From contig CANRTU010000040.1 in the NCBI GenBank assembly GCA_947642745.1, forward strand, positions 1-42,625: DNA of 42,625 bases, read 5' to 3'. This DNA is from an uncultured Eubacterium sp. Lineage in GTDB: Bacteria; Bacillota; Clostridia; Lachnospirales; Lachnospiraceae. Within the stretch, counting starts at the first letter, position 1; each line of letters begins with the position of its first letter. The notes under the pieces are model-generated. The model did no database searches, was not told the origin of the DNA, and was given only the letters and a program-made list of their open reading frames with translations. This document shows positions 32,501 through 41,050 of this stretch, one piece after another. Both the position numbers and the translations under genes were made by a program.

Positions 32501-33760
32501 ATCTTTTAATATATCGAAACAGTCAAACGTGGCAAAATAATCTTCTGGTGTCTGCGCACGGCGGATCAGCTGCGGGGTACCGTCTTCTTTCAGCAATACT
32601 TCCGCTGACCACAGTCTGCCGTTGTAATTATAACCCATGGCAAATCCGTGTGCGCCGGTATCGTGAATAACCAGCAGATCCCCCTTTTCAATTTGCGGCA
32701 GCATACGGTCCACGGCAAATTTATCATTATTTTCACAAAGGGAACCAGTAATATCATACTTGTGATCCGCCTGCGCATCTTCCTTTCCCATAACCGTAAT
32801 ATGGTGATATGCACCATACATGGCCGGACGCATCAGATTGGCCGCACATGCGTCCACTCCGATATAATCTTTATACGTATGCTTTTCATGAATGGCCGTT
32901 GTTACAAGACAGCCGTACGGGCCGGTCATAAAACGTCCCATTTCTGTATAAATCGCTGTATTTCCCAGTCCGGCCGGCGTTAAAATCTCCTGGTATGCTT
33001 TTCGTACTCCTTCACCAATCGCCCGGATATCATTCGGCGTCTCCTGCGGCCTGTAAGCGATTCCCACCCCGCCGGACAGATTAATAAAACTGATTTCGAT
33101 ATCCAGCTCTTTCTTAATTTCTACTGCCAGTTCAAACAGAGTCTTTGCCAGCGCGGGATAATAATCATTAGTCAGCGTATTGCTCACCAGAAAAGAATGC
33201 AGTCCAAAGCGCTTCGCTCCCTTTTCTTTTAACAGACGGTAACCCTCAAACAGCTGTTCTTTCGTAAAACCATATTTGGCATCCCCGGGGTTGTCCATAA
33301 TTCCATTACTGATTTCATATACCCCGCCCGGATTATAGCGGCAGCTGATCGTTTCCGGAATCTTTCCAATGGTCTTTTCCAGAAATCCGATATGGGTAAA
33401 ATCATCCAGATTAATGACAGCTCCCAGCTCACTGGCAAACCGGAACTCCTCCGCCGGCGTGTCATTGGCGGAAAACATAATGTCCTCCCCACGGATTCCC
33501 AGAGCGTCGGAAAGCATCAGTTCCGTTAATGAAGAGCAGTCACAGCCACAGCCATATTCATGCAGGATTCTGATCAGAAACGGATTTGGCGTTGCTTTGA
33601 CCGCAAAATATTCTTTAAATCCCCTGTTCCAGGCAAACGCCTCCTTTACCGCCTGCGCATTGGCCCGGATTCCCTTCTCATCGTATAAATGAAACGGCGT
33701 GGGAAACTGCTTTACCATTTCTTCCAGCTGTGCCTTTGTTACAAATGGTTTCTTTTTCAT
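32480..33760 (-). CDS. Diaminopimelate decarboxylase family (group IV PLP decarboxylase)
   Basis: A 426-residue cytoplasmic PLP enzyme of the alanine-racemase-fold decarboxylases. The PLP lysine is Lys55 in YFAVKATPNP; His188 in FGLHSFLVSN, GGVG at 230-233 and YTEMGR at 271-276 bind the cofactor phosphate and ring; the C-terminal domain has LCENNDKFAVDR with Cys342 and Glu343. This set fits LysA, which forms L-lysine from meso-diaminopimelate, but carboxynorspermidine decarboxylase and other group IV members share it, so lysA is likely but not certain. AAGGAG precedes the ATG. It is transcribed alone between two tRNA genes. Confidence 0.82.
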   Translation of the reverse strand: MKKKPFVTKAQLEEMVKQFPTPFHLYDEKGIRANAQAVKEAFAWNRGFKEYFAVKATPNPFLIRILHEYGCGCDCSSLTELMLSDALGIRGEDIMFSANDTPAEEFRFASELGAVINLDDFTHIGFLEKTIGKIPETISCRYNPGGVYEISNGIMDNPGDAKYGFTKEQLFEGYRLLKEKGAKRFGLHSFLVSNTLTNDYYPALAKTLFELAVEIKKELDIEISFINLSGGVGIAYRPQETPNDIRAIGEGVRKAYQEILTPAGLGNTAIYTEMGRFMTGPYGCLVTTAIHEKHTYKDYIGVDACAANLMRPAMYGAYHHITVMGKEDAQADHKYDITGSLCENNDKFAVDRMLPQIEKGDLLVIHDTGAHGFAMGYNYNGRLWSAEVLLKEDGTPQLIRRAQTPEDYFATFDCFDILKDMKHPYV

Positions 33761-33901
33761 AGCTTGTTATCTCCTTATTTTATATACACACTTCCGTCTT
33801 TGTTTCGGATTTGTACTTTATTTTATCATTCATTTACCAAAACTACTCTACAATAGGAACAGACAAAAATCAAGTTTTTTTGCAAAAAAATAATTTATAT
33901 A

Positions 33902-33930
33902 TTGACAATGCCCCGGACATATAGTATAGT
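33902..33930 (+). promoter_or_regulatory. Promoter of tRNA-Thr
   Basis: Perfect TTGACA (33902-33907), 17-base spacer, TATAGT (33925-33930). Confidence 0.9.
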
Positions 33931-33951
33931 AATCAATGTTGAGTGACACAA

Positions 33952-34024
33952 GCTGTCTTGGCGCAGTCGGTAGCGCGTCGCCTTGGTAAGGCGGAGGCCG
34001 GGGGTTCAAGTCCCCTAGACAGCT
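33952..34024 (+). tRNA. tRNA-Thr (anticodon GGU)
   Basis: 73 bases. Acceptor stem GCTGTCT/AGACAGC, D-arm with GGTAGCGC, anticodon loop TTGGTAA giving GGT, T-arm GGTTCAAGTCCC, discriminator T. CCA is not encoded. Confidence 0.95.
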
Positions 34025-34037
34025 TCTGGATTTACGT

Positions 34038-34079
34038 ACTGTCATCCCTGAGTAATCAGGTATGACAGTTTTTTCTTTT
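34038..34079 (+). terminator. Intrinsic terminator of tRNA-Thr
   Basis: ACTGTCAT..CCTGA and TCAGG..ATGACAGT pair around GTAA, followed by TTTTTTCTTTT. Confidence 0.9.
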
Positions 34080-34080
34080 C

Positions 34081-34160
34081 CGGGAAGAGCGTCCTATAAA
34101 GTAAAACCCTCCGGGCAGGACGTCCTGCGGCGGGGAAATGATGCCGCCTGAGTATCCGGT
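34081..34160 (-). repeat. Composite intergenic repeat, inverted copy
   Basis: Read on the minus strand: CCGGATACTCAGGCGGCAT..CCCCGCCGCAGGACG..CCCGGAGGGTTTTAC..TATAGGACGCTCTTCC. This is the same order of words as the copies at 39118 and 39257, more diverged. Bases 34161-34600 hold no supported gene; a hydrophobic open frame at 34313-34522 on the minus strand has no ribosome site. Confidence 0.65.
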
Positions 34161-34643
34161 TCTTTCAGATACTTTCATTCCGCCAGCAGCCAGGCCCTTA
34201 TAAAGCATAGTCTGTATTTCTCTTCCCGCCGGAATATATTTTATAACAATAAACTCTTATGTTTCTTTTTTTCGTATTTATATTCACTGTTTTCCGATTC
34301 CAGATCCCTGCTTTACAGCCTCAGTATCACGGCCTTCCGGATCAGCGTCCGTACTTTATCCGGTATCCCATATACAGCAAAACAGTTGTGGCGGAAGATA
34401 AAGTGTTGTGTTAATATAAAGATAATCCATATAACCAGAACATACACAAAATAACCCCCGGTTATGCCTGTCTGTTTTCCTGCTGCACAGAACAAAATCC
34501 ACAATGTATACCCGGTACACATCCGGTTTTTGTTCCCCGCTGCCGGAAAAATATCATGTGCCTGACTGTGAGTTATTTATGTACGATGAACCACAAATCC
34601 GCAAGCAGATTTAATACAAAACCATACACAGGGAGGTAACCTG

Positions 34644-35456
34644 ATGCTGTATCATTATACAGGCTTTGCGGCGTTTGACGGAATTATCCGCTGCGCAGAA
34701 TTGAGACTGAACAACATACTGAATATGAATGACGCTTCTGAAATGAGACTGTTTATAACCGGTATCTGCAGATCCGTTACTGACAGACTGCGGCTGGATC
34801 ACGAAGAAGAAAAGATCCGCCAGACAGAAGATTATTTCCAGCAGGAGCTGACGGAAGAATTCCGCTATTCCGCCTATGCCGCCTGCTTTTCCAGATACCG
34901 GGATGACGCCGCCCAGTGGGAACGTTATGGTCATGCCGGGCAGGGCGTGTGCATTGCTTTTCATGAAGATCTGATGCAGCGCATGGCCGGAGGCATTGTC
35001 TCCCTGCAGGAAGTGTACTATCAGGAAGATATGCGGGGCCACCGCCTGGCAGATGAATTTTACCGGCTGATTAAAGACAACAGGGAATTTCCAAAAAACC
35101 TGCAGGATCTGATGAACGACGCCTGGGTGCAGTCCGCTGCCTTTAAACACCCCTCCTTCGCATCTGAACGGGAGTTCCGGCTGGTAGTTTCACCATTTAT
35201 TTCTGACGAATTTGCAATCAGCCCCAGATATCATGTATCCAGGGAACGGATTAAAAAATACTATCCCCTGGATCTGAACCAGATGTGCAGCAGGCTGAAG
35301 CTGAAGCTGGCGGATCTGGTAGGCGAGATTATCATCGGCCCCTCCTCTTCCCAGTCACTGCCCATACTGCAGGATTATCTGAAAGACTGCGGACTGGAAG
35401 TGCTGGGCCGCAAAATCACCATGTCAAAATGTCCGCTGCGTAAATATCCGTACTAG
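34644..35456 (+). CDS. DUF2971 family protein
   Basis: A 270-residue cytoplasmic protein. LYHYTGFAAFDGIIR, then LRLNNILNMNDASEMRLF, ACFSRYRDDAAQWERYG, GVCIAFHEDLM and ASEREFRLVVSP are the ordered motifs of DUF2971. The function of the family is not established; some members occur in defence islands. The ATG follows GGGAGGTAACCTG, a strong ribosome site. Single-gene unit. Shortly after the stop is a 23-base piece of the 71-bp repeat (35450-35472). Confidence 0.88.
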   Translation: MLYHYTGFAAFDGIIRCAELRLNNILNMNDASEMRLFITGICRSVTDRLRLDHEEEKIRQTEDYFQQELTEEFRYSAYAACFSRYRDDAAQWERYGHAGQGVCIAFHEDLMQRMAGGIVSLQEVYYQEDMRGHRLADEFYRLIKDNREFPKNLQDLMNDAWVQSAAFKHPSFASEREFRLVVSPFISDEFAISPRYHVSRERIKKYYPLDLNQMCSRLKLKLADLVGEIIIGPSSSQSLPILQDYLKDCGLEVLGRKITMSKCPLRKYPY

Positions 35457-35597
35457 AGCGTGTTTGAAAAATACTGCGGCATACACAGACAGACAGGCCC
35501 AATCGCAGCCGCAGCCTCCGGGTATAGCCGGCTATTATGATGATTATATTTAAGATAAAGGCTCCGTTCTGTCCAGCCCCACAGACCTGCGCCGCAC

Positions 35598-36455
35598 TTA
35601 TTCCTGCCCGGCCAGCACCTCATTCACGTACTCCAGCAGCGGCGTATGTTCCTGCTTTACCGCCGCTGCGTAGTGCTGCCCGCCAAAACGATCGCCCAGT
35701 ATTCTGGTCGTACTGTCCACGTACCCGTTTAAGATGCTCACATCCACAGCCATAACATCAATTTCTCCCTGTTTCAGTGCGCGGAACAGCGCCTCATAGC
35801 TTTCGTATTCCATAAAGACCGGCGATGGCCTTATTCCACTCATTGTATCAATGTAATTTATAAACGCCCTGCGGGTAGTGGCGTTTTGCGGCACGCCGAT
35901 ATATTTTCCGTCCAGATCCGCAATAGAACGGATTCCACGGTTTCCGAGCGCCTCCGTCTGATCTCCGTCTGATTTTACCATCATGCCGATATAATCCGTA
36001 TAATAGCTTTCTGAAAATGCGAACCGCTTTTTCCGTTCACTGGTAACTGTATATGTGGCAAACAGACAGTCCACCTCACCGCTTTCCAGCTTCTGTTCCC
36101 GGTCCGCCACCGTGACGCCTGTAAACCGCACCAGCCGCTGTTCCTTAGCGTCGTCCACACTGACGTCAAACATACGGGCGGCTGTCTGCCAGGCCAGCTC
36201 TGTCTCCAGCCCGGACCATTCTTTTGTCTGCGTATCATAAAATCCAAGACCCGGTACATCTGTTTTACATCCCACAGCCAGATAGCCACGCTGGCGGATT
36301 TCATCCACATACTGTTCATTTACCTGTGCCCCCGGCCCGGTATCCTCTGGTACATCCGCCGTCCCGCCGTTGTCTTTGCCGGCACAGCCGCACAACAGAA
36401 TGCAGCCCCACAGCATAAGCGCATATAATGACCTGTATAATCCTTTCCTGTACAT
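35598..36455 (-). CDS. Amino-acid-type solute-binding lipoprotein
   Basis: A 285-residue periplasmic-binding-protein fold (family 3, glutamate/glutamine-like), exported and lipid-anchored. The lipobox LLCGC gives Cys24 (or Cys22) after a hydrophobic signal. The fold shows RGYLAVGCKTDVPGLGFYD, WSGLETELAWQTA, LESGEVDCLFATYTVTSERK, FSESYYTDYIGMMVK and DLDGKYIGVPQNATTRRAF, typical of polar amino acid binders. The ATG at 36455 follows GGGAGGG; the longer frame to 36497 is rejected. It lies 38 bases after the DAACS symporter gene on the same strand. No ABC permease or ATPase is nearby, so it may deliver substrate to the symporter or serve as a sensor; that is inference. Confidence 0.85.
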   Translation of the reverse strand: MYRKGLYRSLYALMLWGCILLCGCAGKDNGGTADVPEDTGPGAQVNEQYVDEIRQRGYLAVGCKTDVPGLGFYDTQTKEWSGLETELAWQTAARMFDVSVDDAKEQRLVRFTGVTVADREQKLESGEVDCLFATYTVTSERKKRFAFSESYYTDYIGMMVKSDGDQTEALGNRGIRSIADLDGKYIGVPQNATTRRAFINYIDTMSGIRPSPVFMEYESYEALFRALKQGEIDVMAVDVSILNGYVDSTTRILGDRFGGQHYAAAVKQEHTPLLEYVNEVLAGQE

Positions 36456-36493
36456 CGTTTCCCTCCCTTCTGCCTGCCGCCAGTAATACCCGC

Positions 36494-37783
36494 TCACTCT
36501 GTCACTGACCGCTGAAACACCTCCCGGTCTACTTCACCGTTCTGATGGGCTACAATCGTGGTACACACTGCGTCGCCGGTAATATTTACCGCTGTACGTA
36601 TCATATCCAGTATCCGGTCCACGCCCATAATGAGCATAATAGCCTCCACCGGCAGCCCTACCGCCGTAAATACCATGGAAAGTGTCACCAGTCCTACGGA
36701 AGGAATGCCTGCGGTACCAATAGACGCCAGTGTGGCTGTGGCGATCACAGTCAGATAACCGCCAACTCCCAGCTTCATGCCATAAGCCTGTGCCGCAAAC
36801 ACAACCGCCACGCCCTGCATAATGGAAGTGCCGTCCATATTAATTGTGGCGCCCAGCGGAATTGTGAAAGAAGAAATCTTTCTGGACACGCCGATTTGTT
36901 CCTCCAGCACGTCAATATTCATGGGAATCGTAGCGTTTGACGTGGAAGTAGAAAAAGCAAATGCCATAACCGGAAAAAATTTCTTCAGGAATTTTACCGG
37001 ATTCAGCCTTGTAAAGACCAGCAGCAGAATCATATATACCCCGAAGCACTGGACAAACAGCCCCAGTACCACGCTTCCCATATATTTCAGCAGCGGTACA
37101 AACGCATCGAATCCCAGATTGGCAAACGTTCTGGAAATCATGCAGAACACGCCAAACGGAGCCAGTCCCATAATCATATTTGTCATTTCCATCATCAGAT
37201 CATTACACTGGTTGAACAGATTGGCAATCAGTTCCGCCCGTTCACCCATCTTTGCCAGGAGCACGCCCACCAGCAGGGCAAACAGGATAATCTGCAGCAT
37301 CGTGCCGTCCGCCAGCGCACCGATGGGATTTTCCGGAATAATATTTAAAATCGTATCCGTCACAGATACACTTTCCGCCGCACTGGCTTCCCCAGCCTCA
37401 ATGGCGGACATATCCAGCCCGGTACCGGGCTTTATAATGGTTGCCACGGTAATTGCCACCGTAACCGCAAGAGCGGTGGTAGCCAGATAAAAGACAATGG
37501 TCCTGCCGCCTACTTTCCCGAGGGATTTTGTATCGCCAATGGCAGAGCTACCGCATACGAGAGAGCAGAACACCAGCGGCACCACCAGCATTTTCATCAG
37601 CCGGATAAAACCATTTCCGGCTACATAAAATATACCGTCCACCAGAATGTCATCCCTGATATAAGAATGGGGTACCCAGAGATTCAGAACGACGCCTAAA
37701 ATCAGACCACTGATCAGACCGGCAAAAATCATTGAAGTAAGTCCCATTTTCTTTTTTTCTTTTACTTCTGTCTGTTCCTGCAT
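36494..37783 (-). CDS. Dicarboxylate/amino acid:cation symporter (DAACS family)
   Basis: A 429-residue membrane transporter of the glutamate/aspartate/dicarboxylate symporter family (GltP/DctA/SstT type) using Na+ or H+. It has the serine-rich loop AFSTSTSNATIP, the sodium and substrate motif INMDGTS, and VDRILDMIRTAVNITGD in TM8. About eight membrane segments and two re-entrant loops are predicted. It is the second gene of an operon after the RmlD-like reductase (gap 13 bases), and the solute-binding lipoprotein follows. The substrate is probably an acidic amino acid. GGAGG before the ATG. Confidence 0.92.
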   Translation of the reverse strand: MQEQTEVKEKKKMGLTSMIFAGLISGLILGVVLNLWVPHSYIRDDILVDGIFYVAGNGFIRLMKMLVVPLVFCSLVCGSSAIGDTKSLGKVGGRTIVFYLATTALAVTVAITVATIIKPGTGLDMSAIEAGEASAAESVSVTDTILNIIPENPIGALADGTMLQIILFALLVGVLLAKMGERAELIANLFNQCNDLMMEMTNMIMGLAPFGVFCMISRTFANLGFDAFVPLLKYMGSVVLGLFVQCFGVYMILLLVFTRLNPVKFLKKFFPVMAFAFSTSTSNATIPMNIDVLEEQIGVSRKISSFTIPLGATINMDGTSIMQGVAVVFAAQAYGMKLGVGGYLTVIATATLASIGTAGIPSVGLVTLSMVFTAVGLPVEAIMLIMGVDRILDMIRTAVNITGDAVCTTIVAHQNGEVDREVFQRSVTE

Positions 37784-37796
37784 AATTTAACCTCCC

Positions 37797-38669
37797 TCAT
37801 TCTGCCTCTGTCTGCTTCACCAGTTCCACATAAGCCTTTAAATCTTCCAGCCAGTCCGGCATAGTATAAATTTCTGTCATTTTCATCATCAGGTTTTCCA
37901 GAAGCGTGCATATCTGCCGCCCGTCTTGCGCCGCACGGGTCTCCCTGACCAGAGAAACGTCGTATCCCATCAGTGAGAGAATGGTTTTCGCAAATTCAAA
38001 TCTGGTACACATACCCTCGCAGGAAGCATGGTAAATGCCATATTCCGTCTTGTCCAGCAGGCAGCAGACAAAACGGGCCAGCTCACTGGCGCTGGTAGGC
38101 GTACTGACCACATCCACAGGAGCGTCAAAAGGCGTACCATTTCTGCCATGCCTGTCCACATACATAAAATAATCCTGTTTTTCCGTACTTCCGCTGCCTC
38201 CGCCATAGACCCAGGAACTGCGTACGATCAGATGTCTGGGGCAAAGATCCCTCACATAGTTTTCCGCAGCCAGTTTGGATTTTCCATAAGCGGTCCTGGG
38301 AGACGGCAGGTCAAATTCTGTCAGGGCGCCTGCCTGGTTTCCCTCAAAAATGTCGTCGGTGGACAGCTGGATAATCCTGGCATTGACCCTTCTGGCTGCG
38401 GCCGCCAGATTTCTGGCTCCCAGGGCATTGACCCGGAAAGCCTCTACCAGATTCTGTTCACAATATTCCCGGTCTGAAATGCTGGCGCAGTTAATGATGA
38501 CATTGGGGCGGTAAATCGTTGCTGACTGCTCTACATCTTCCATAATGGTAATATCCACGTCTTTATCTGTGCCTACCACCTTGTTTCCCACGTCCTGTTT
38601 TAACAGTTTTACCAGTGCGCAGCCGAGCCGCCCTTCCGCACCGGTAACCCATATTGATTGTTTTGGCAT
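37797..38669 (-). CDS. RmlD-like NAD(P)-dependent sugar-nucleotide reductase/epimerase
   Basis: A 290-residue extended short-chain dehydrogenase. The nucleotide-binding motif is VTGAEGRLG (about 8-16), then NCASISDREYCEQNL, the catalytic Tyr-Lys in AYGKSKLAAEN (about 127-137) and VRSSWVYGGG. The order matches dTDP-4-dehydrorhamnose reductase (RmlD), but the rest of the rhamnose genes are absent, so the substrate is uncertain. It opens a three-gene transcript with a transporter and a binding protein, which is unusual for RmlD. GGAGGGG precedes the ATG. The leader is about 325 bases long. Confidence 0.85.
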   Translation of the reverse strand: MPKQSIWVTGAEGRLGCALVKLLKQDVGNKVVGTDKDVDITIMEDVEQSATIYRPNVIINCASISDREYCEQNLVEAFRVNALGARNLAAAARRVNARIIQLSTDDIFEGNQAGALTEFDLPSPRTAYGKSKLAAENYVRDLCPRHLIVRSSWVYGGGSGSTEKQDYFMYVDRHGRNGTPFDAPVDVVSTPTSASELARFVCCLLDKTEYGIYHASCEGMCTRFEFAKTILSLMGYDVSLVRETRAAQDGRQICTLLENLMMKMTEIYTMPDWLEDLKAYVELVKQTEAE

Positions 38670-38956
38670 GTTGTAACCCCTCCTTTATGATCAGAATTCC
38701 TGTTTTCACTGTATCTGTACCAGACAAAACCTGCGCAAAATACCCTGCCGCTTCGCAGGTCCGATTTTCCGGCGCACATAACAAAAGCCTCAATGTACTT
38801 CCAGTACACCTCCGGTTTTTGCCATGCACTCATAGAAAATCTTCATCAGCGAAACAACAGGGTATGTCTTGCGGGTTATATCAGATGGCAGACTGGTGTT
38901 CATTGATCAAAAGCTACCATGTACACCGGCCCGTGCCATATGGTATACATATACTG

Positions 38957-38992
38957 AAAAAAAGGAGCATTTCTGCTGCGAAATGCACCTTC
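38957..38992 (-). terminator. Terminator-like hairpin at the head of the RmlD operon leader
   Basis: On the minus strand AAGG.GCATTTC pairs with GAAATGC.CCTT around GCAGCA, followed by a run of seven T. It lies only a few bases after the predicted transcription start (about 38996), so it would stop most transcripts early. Confidence 0.65.
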
Positions 38993-39002
38993 ATGTAATT
39001 TA

Positions 39003-39031
39003 ACTATAGCATACTGATATATCAAATGCAA
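39003..39031 (-). promoter_or_regulatory. Promoter of the RmlD/symporter/binding-protein operon
   Basis: On the minus strand TTGCAT (39026-39031), 17-base spacer, TATAGT (39003-39008). The leader to the ATG at 38669 is about 325 bases and contains ACCTGCG/CGCAGGT (38729, 38754) and TGTACT/AGTACA (38794, 38803) inverted repeats. No known riboswitch class was recognised. Confidence 0.6.
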
Positions 39032-39112
39032 GGTAAACTTTTACTACCCGTACTGTTTTATGAAAGAGCAGATTCTCTCCCCTTACTTACGCTCCAGCAA
39101 AGTGTAACAGAT

Positions 39113-39245
39113 AAAAAAGTATCCGGCTTTGCCGGATACTCCGCCTGCGGCGGGCTGCCCCCGGCAGCATCTTCCCTTCCGCCTCATGGCGATCCTCCCA
39201 GAGGGTTTTTATCTTATAGGACGCTCTTTCCTATAAGATAAAAAA
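39113..39245. repeat. Composite intergenic repeat, full copy 1
   Basis: Begins with hairpin AGTATCCGGC (39118-39127) / GCCGGATACT (39131-39140), preceded by AAAAAA (a minus-strand terminator shape), then CCGCCTGCGGCGGGCTGCCC and CTTCCCTTCCGCC. It ends with a perfect 16-bp inverted repeat, TTTTTATCTTATAGGA (39206-39221) and its complement (39229-39244). The end hairpin would act as a terminator in either direction. Confidence 0.85.
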
Positions 39246-39256
39246 GAACCGTTTAC

Positions 39257-39443
39257 GCCGGATACTCCGCCTGCGGCGGGCTGCCCCTGGCAGCATTTTC
39301 CCTTCCGCCGCAGTAGCCCCGCTTCGCCGGGCAGCCCTGTGCCTGCGGCACCAGGCTGACAACGACTGGAACAGAGTGCGCCCCCACCCGCAATTCTGCC
39401 CGGAGGGCTTTTGCTCTACAGGCGCACTTTCCTGTAAAAAAGA
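39257..39443. repeat. Composite intergenic repeat, full copy 2
   Basis: GCCGGATACTCCGCCTGCGG (39257 on) repeats copy 1, then CTTCCCTTCCGCCGCAG, an internal GC-rich insert with GCTTCGCCGGGC, and the end CCGGAGGGCTTTTGCT..CAGGCGCACTTTCCTGTAAAAAAG. It follows copy 1 almost directly in the same orientation. No gene is present in 39246-39450. Confidence 0.8.
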
Positions 39444-39456
39444 ATACATAAAACTA

Positions 39457-39485
39457 TTGTCCGCCTTTTACAAAAGGATTATAAT
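39457..39485 (+). promoter_or_regulatory. Promoter of the Cof-type HAD phosphatase with palindromic spacer
   Basis: TTGTCC (39457-39462), 17-base spacer, TATAAT (39480-39485). The spacer holds the palindrome CCTTTT-ac-AAAAGG (39464-39477), a candidate operator. Confidence 0.7.
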
Positions 39486-39587
39486 TTAAACCAGATGTTA
39501 ACTTATTGTACTACAGGATGCGTAAAACCATCCTGCCCTGCAGCAGAAAAATAACGGCGGCAGACATGGAAAAGGAGACATAACGTT

Positions 39588-40421
39588 ATGGGCAAAATAA
39601 TATTTATTGACGTAGACGGTACGCTGGTAGATTATGAAAACAACCTTCCAGAATCAGCGGTTACGGCTATCCGCACAGCCAGGGCCAGCGGTCACCGGGT
39701 GTATATCTGCACCGGCCGCAGCAAAGCGGAAGTATACCCTCCGCTGTGGGACATCGGCCTGGACGGCATGATTGGCGGAAACGGCAGCTATGTGGAAGAC
39801 TGGGGACATGTGGTGACGCACCAGCTGATTACAGCAGAGCAGTGCCGGCGCATTGTGGACTGGCTGCATAACCGGAAACTGGAATTTTATCTGGAAAGCA
39901 ACAACGGCCTGTTCGCCAGCGAACATTTTGCGGAAGCGGCAAAGCCGGCAATCATTGAATACAGCAGACGGAAAGGAAAGCCGGACGCCCTCCAGGCGGA
40001 TGTAAAAACAGCTTTTCCGGATATGATCTATCACGAAAATCTCTACCGGGACGATCTGAACAAAATCAGCTACTTATTAAACAGCTACCAGGATTTTCTG
40101 GACACGAAAGAACAGTTCCCGGATATGGAAAACGGCACCTGGGGCGGCGCCGGTGAAACCGCCCTCTTTGGCGATCTGGGAGTAAAAGGCGTTACGAAAG
40201 GCAACGCCATCGGACATCTGCTGGATTACCTGCATGGGGATGTGGCGGATACCATTGCCTTTGGAGACGCAAAAATCGACATACCAATGCTAAATTTCTG
40301 CCATACCGGCGTCGCAATGGGCAACGGCGGCCCGGAAATCAAAGAAGCGGCGGATTTTGTCACAGATGATGTGGACCGGGACGGACTGTACCATGCGTTT
40401 GTAAAACTTGGGCTGGTCTGA
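39588..40421 (+). CDS. Cof-type HAD-IIB phosphatase
   Basis: A 277-residue soluble phosphatase of the Cof/YbiV type. Motif I is FIDVDGTLVD (nucleophile Asp8), motif II YICTGRS, motif III around GVTKGNAI with Lys, motif IV FGDAKIDIPM. A C2B cap lies between motifs II and III, including GGNGSYVED. Such enzymes remove phosphate from sugar phosphates or cofactors; the substrate is not predictable. The ATG follows AAAAGGAGA and the promoter lies about 100 bases upstream. Its 3' end is duplicated just downstream. Confidence 0.9.
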   Translation: MGKIIFIDVDGTLVDYENNLPESAVTAIRTARASGHRVYICTGRSKAEVYPPLWDIGLDGMIGGNGSYVEDWGHVVTHQLITAEQCRRIVDWLHNRKLEFYLESNNGLFASEHFAEAAKPAIIEYSRRKGKPDALQADVKTAFPDMIYHENLYRDDLNKISYLLNSYQDFLDTKEQFPDMENGTWGGAGETALFGDLGVKGVTKGNAIGHLLDYLHGDVADTIAFGDAKIDIPMLNFCHTGVAMGNGGPEIKEAADFVTDDVDRDGLYHAFVKLGLV

Positions 40422-40498
40422 TCCGCACGTCTTTTCTCTTATGTGGTCATGGACGGGCTGTACCATATGTTTGTAAAACCCGGGCCGGACTGACCCGC
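40368..40498 (+). repeat. 3' end of the HAD gene echoed 72 bases downstream
   Basis: Bases 40368-40426 match 40440-40498 at 47 of 59 positions. The second copy still encodes a similar C-terminus (DGLYHMFVKPG against DGLYHAFVKLG) and keeps a TGA stop in the same place, though it has no start. Confidence 0.9.
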
Positions 40499-40519
40499 TA
40501 TGATCCAATTAAAACTTAA

Positions 40520-40553
40520 TATCCTTTCTTTATTTATAAATAAAGAAAGGATA
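40520..40553. terminator. Perfect 34-base palindrome between convergent genes
   Basis: TATCCTTTCTTTATTTA (40520-40536) and its exact complement (40537-40553) have no loop. It lies between the HAD gene and the convergent XRE gene. On the minus strand TTAAGTTTTAATT follows, so it may end the XRE transcript. Confidence 0.75.
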
Positions 40554-40582
40554 CAGGTAAAACAAAATTCATTTTCAATAAT

Positions 40583-41050
40583 TTAGTGACTCTGTTTTGT
40601 CATATTTTTTACCCACAAAACGATCACAATGGCTGTGGCTGCCAGAAACTCTGCCAGAATCACAGATTTGCTGCCTGAAACATGATAATACACAAAACAA
40701 TAGTGCTGGACGACACAGGCCGCAAAGAAAATCAGATATATGGCAACCGAATACATCACGCAGCCCAGGATCTGTTTTTGTCTTTTCTCCCGCTGAAGAA
40801 TATTCTGCTGCTGCTTTTCCAGCATTTCTGTTTTCACCGATAAGTCATTTATTTCCGATGATTTTAACAGATAATCTGTTGTAACATTAAATACTGCGCT
40901 TAACTGCGTAATACGTTCCATCTCCGGCGTTGCCTGCCCGCTTTCCCATTTTGAGACTGACTGCCTTGATACATCCAGTTTTTCAGCCAGCTGCTCCTGC
41001 GTCAGGTTATTAGCCTTTCGTAAGGTAAGTAATTTTTCTGAAAATTCCAT
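40583..41050 (-). CDS. XRE-family HTH regulator with membrane tail
   Basis: A 155-residue protein. Residues 1-60 are a Cro/CI-type HTH (LRKANNLTQEQLAEKLDVSR and QSVSKWESGQATPEM), then a coiled linker (VKTEMLEKQQQNILQREKRQ) and two hydrophobic segments (about 95-120 and 130-148). HTH proteins of this layout are common in clostridia as membrane-tethered regulators; the target and signal are unknown. Start at 41050 because AAAGGAG precedes it; the extension to 41089 is rejected. It lies 171 bases after the MATE gene upstream on the same strand. Confidence 0.88.
   Translation of the reverse strand: MEFSEKLLTLRKANNLTQEQLAEKLDVSRQSVSKWESGQATPEMERITQLSAVFNVTTDYLLKSSEINDLSVKTEMLEKQQQNILQREKRQKQILGCVMYSVAIYLIFFAACVVQHYCFVYYHVSGSKSVILAEFLAATAIVIVLWVKNMTKQSH

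Noticed and set aside
34313-34522. Hydrophobic 69-residue minus-strand frame
   Set aside because: It has a membrane-like stretch, but no ribosome site, no family match and atypical ends.
36822-37490. Plus-strand open frame of 222 codons
   Set aside because: Antisense shadow of the DAACS symporter.
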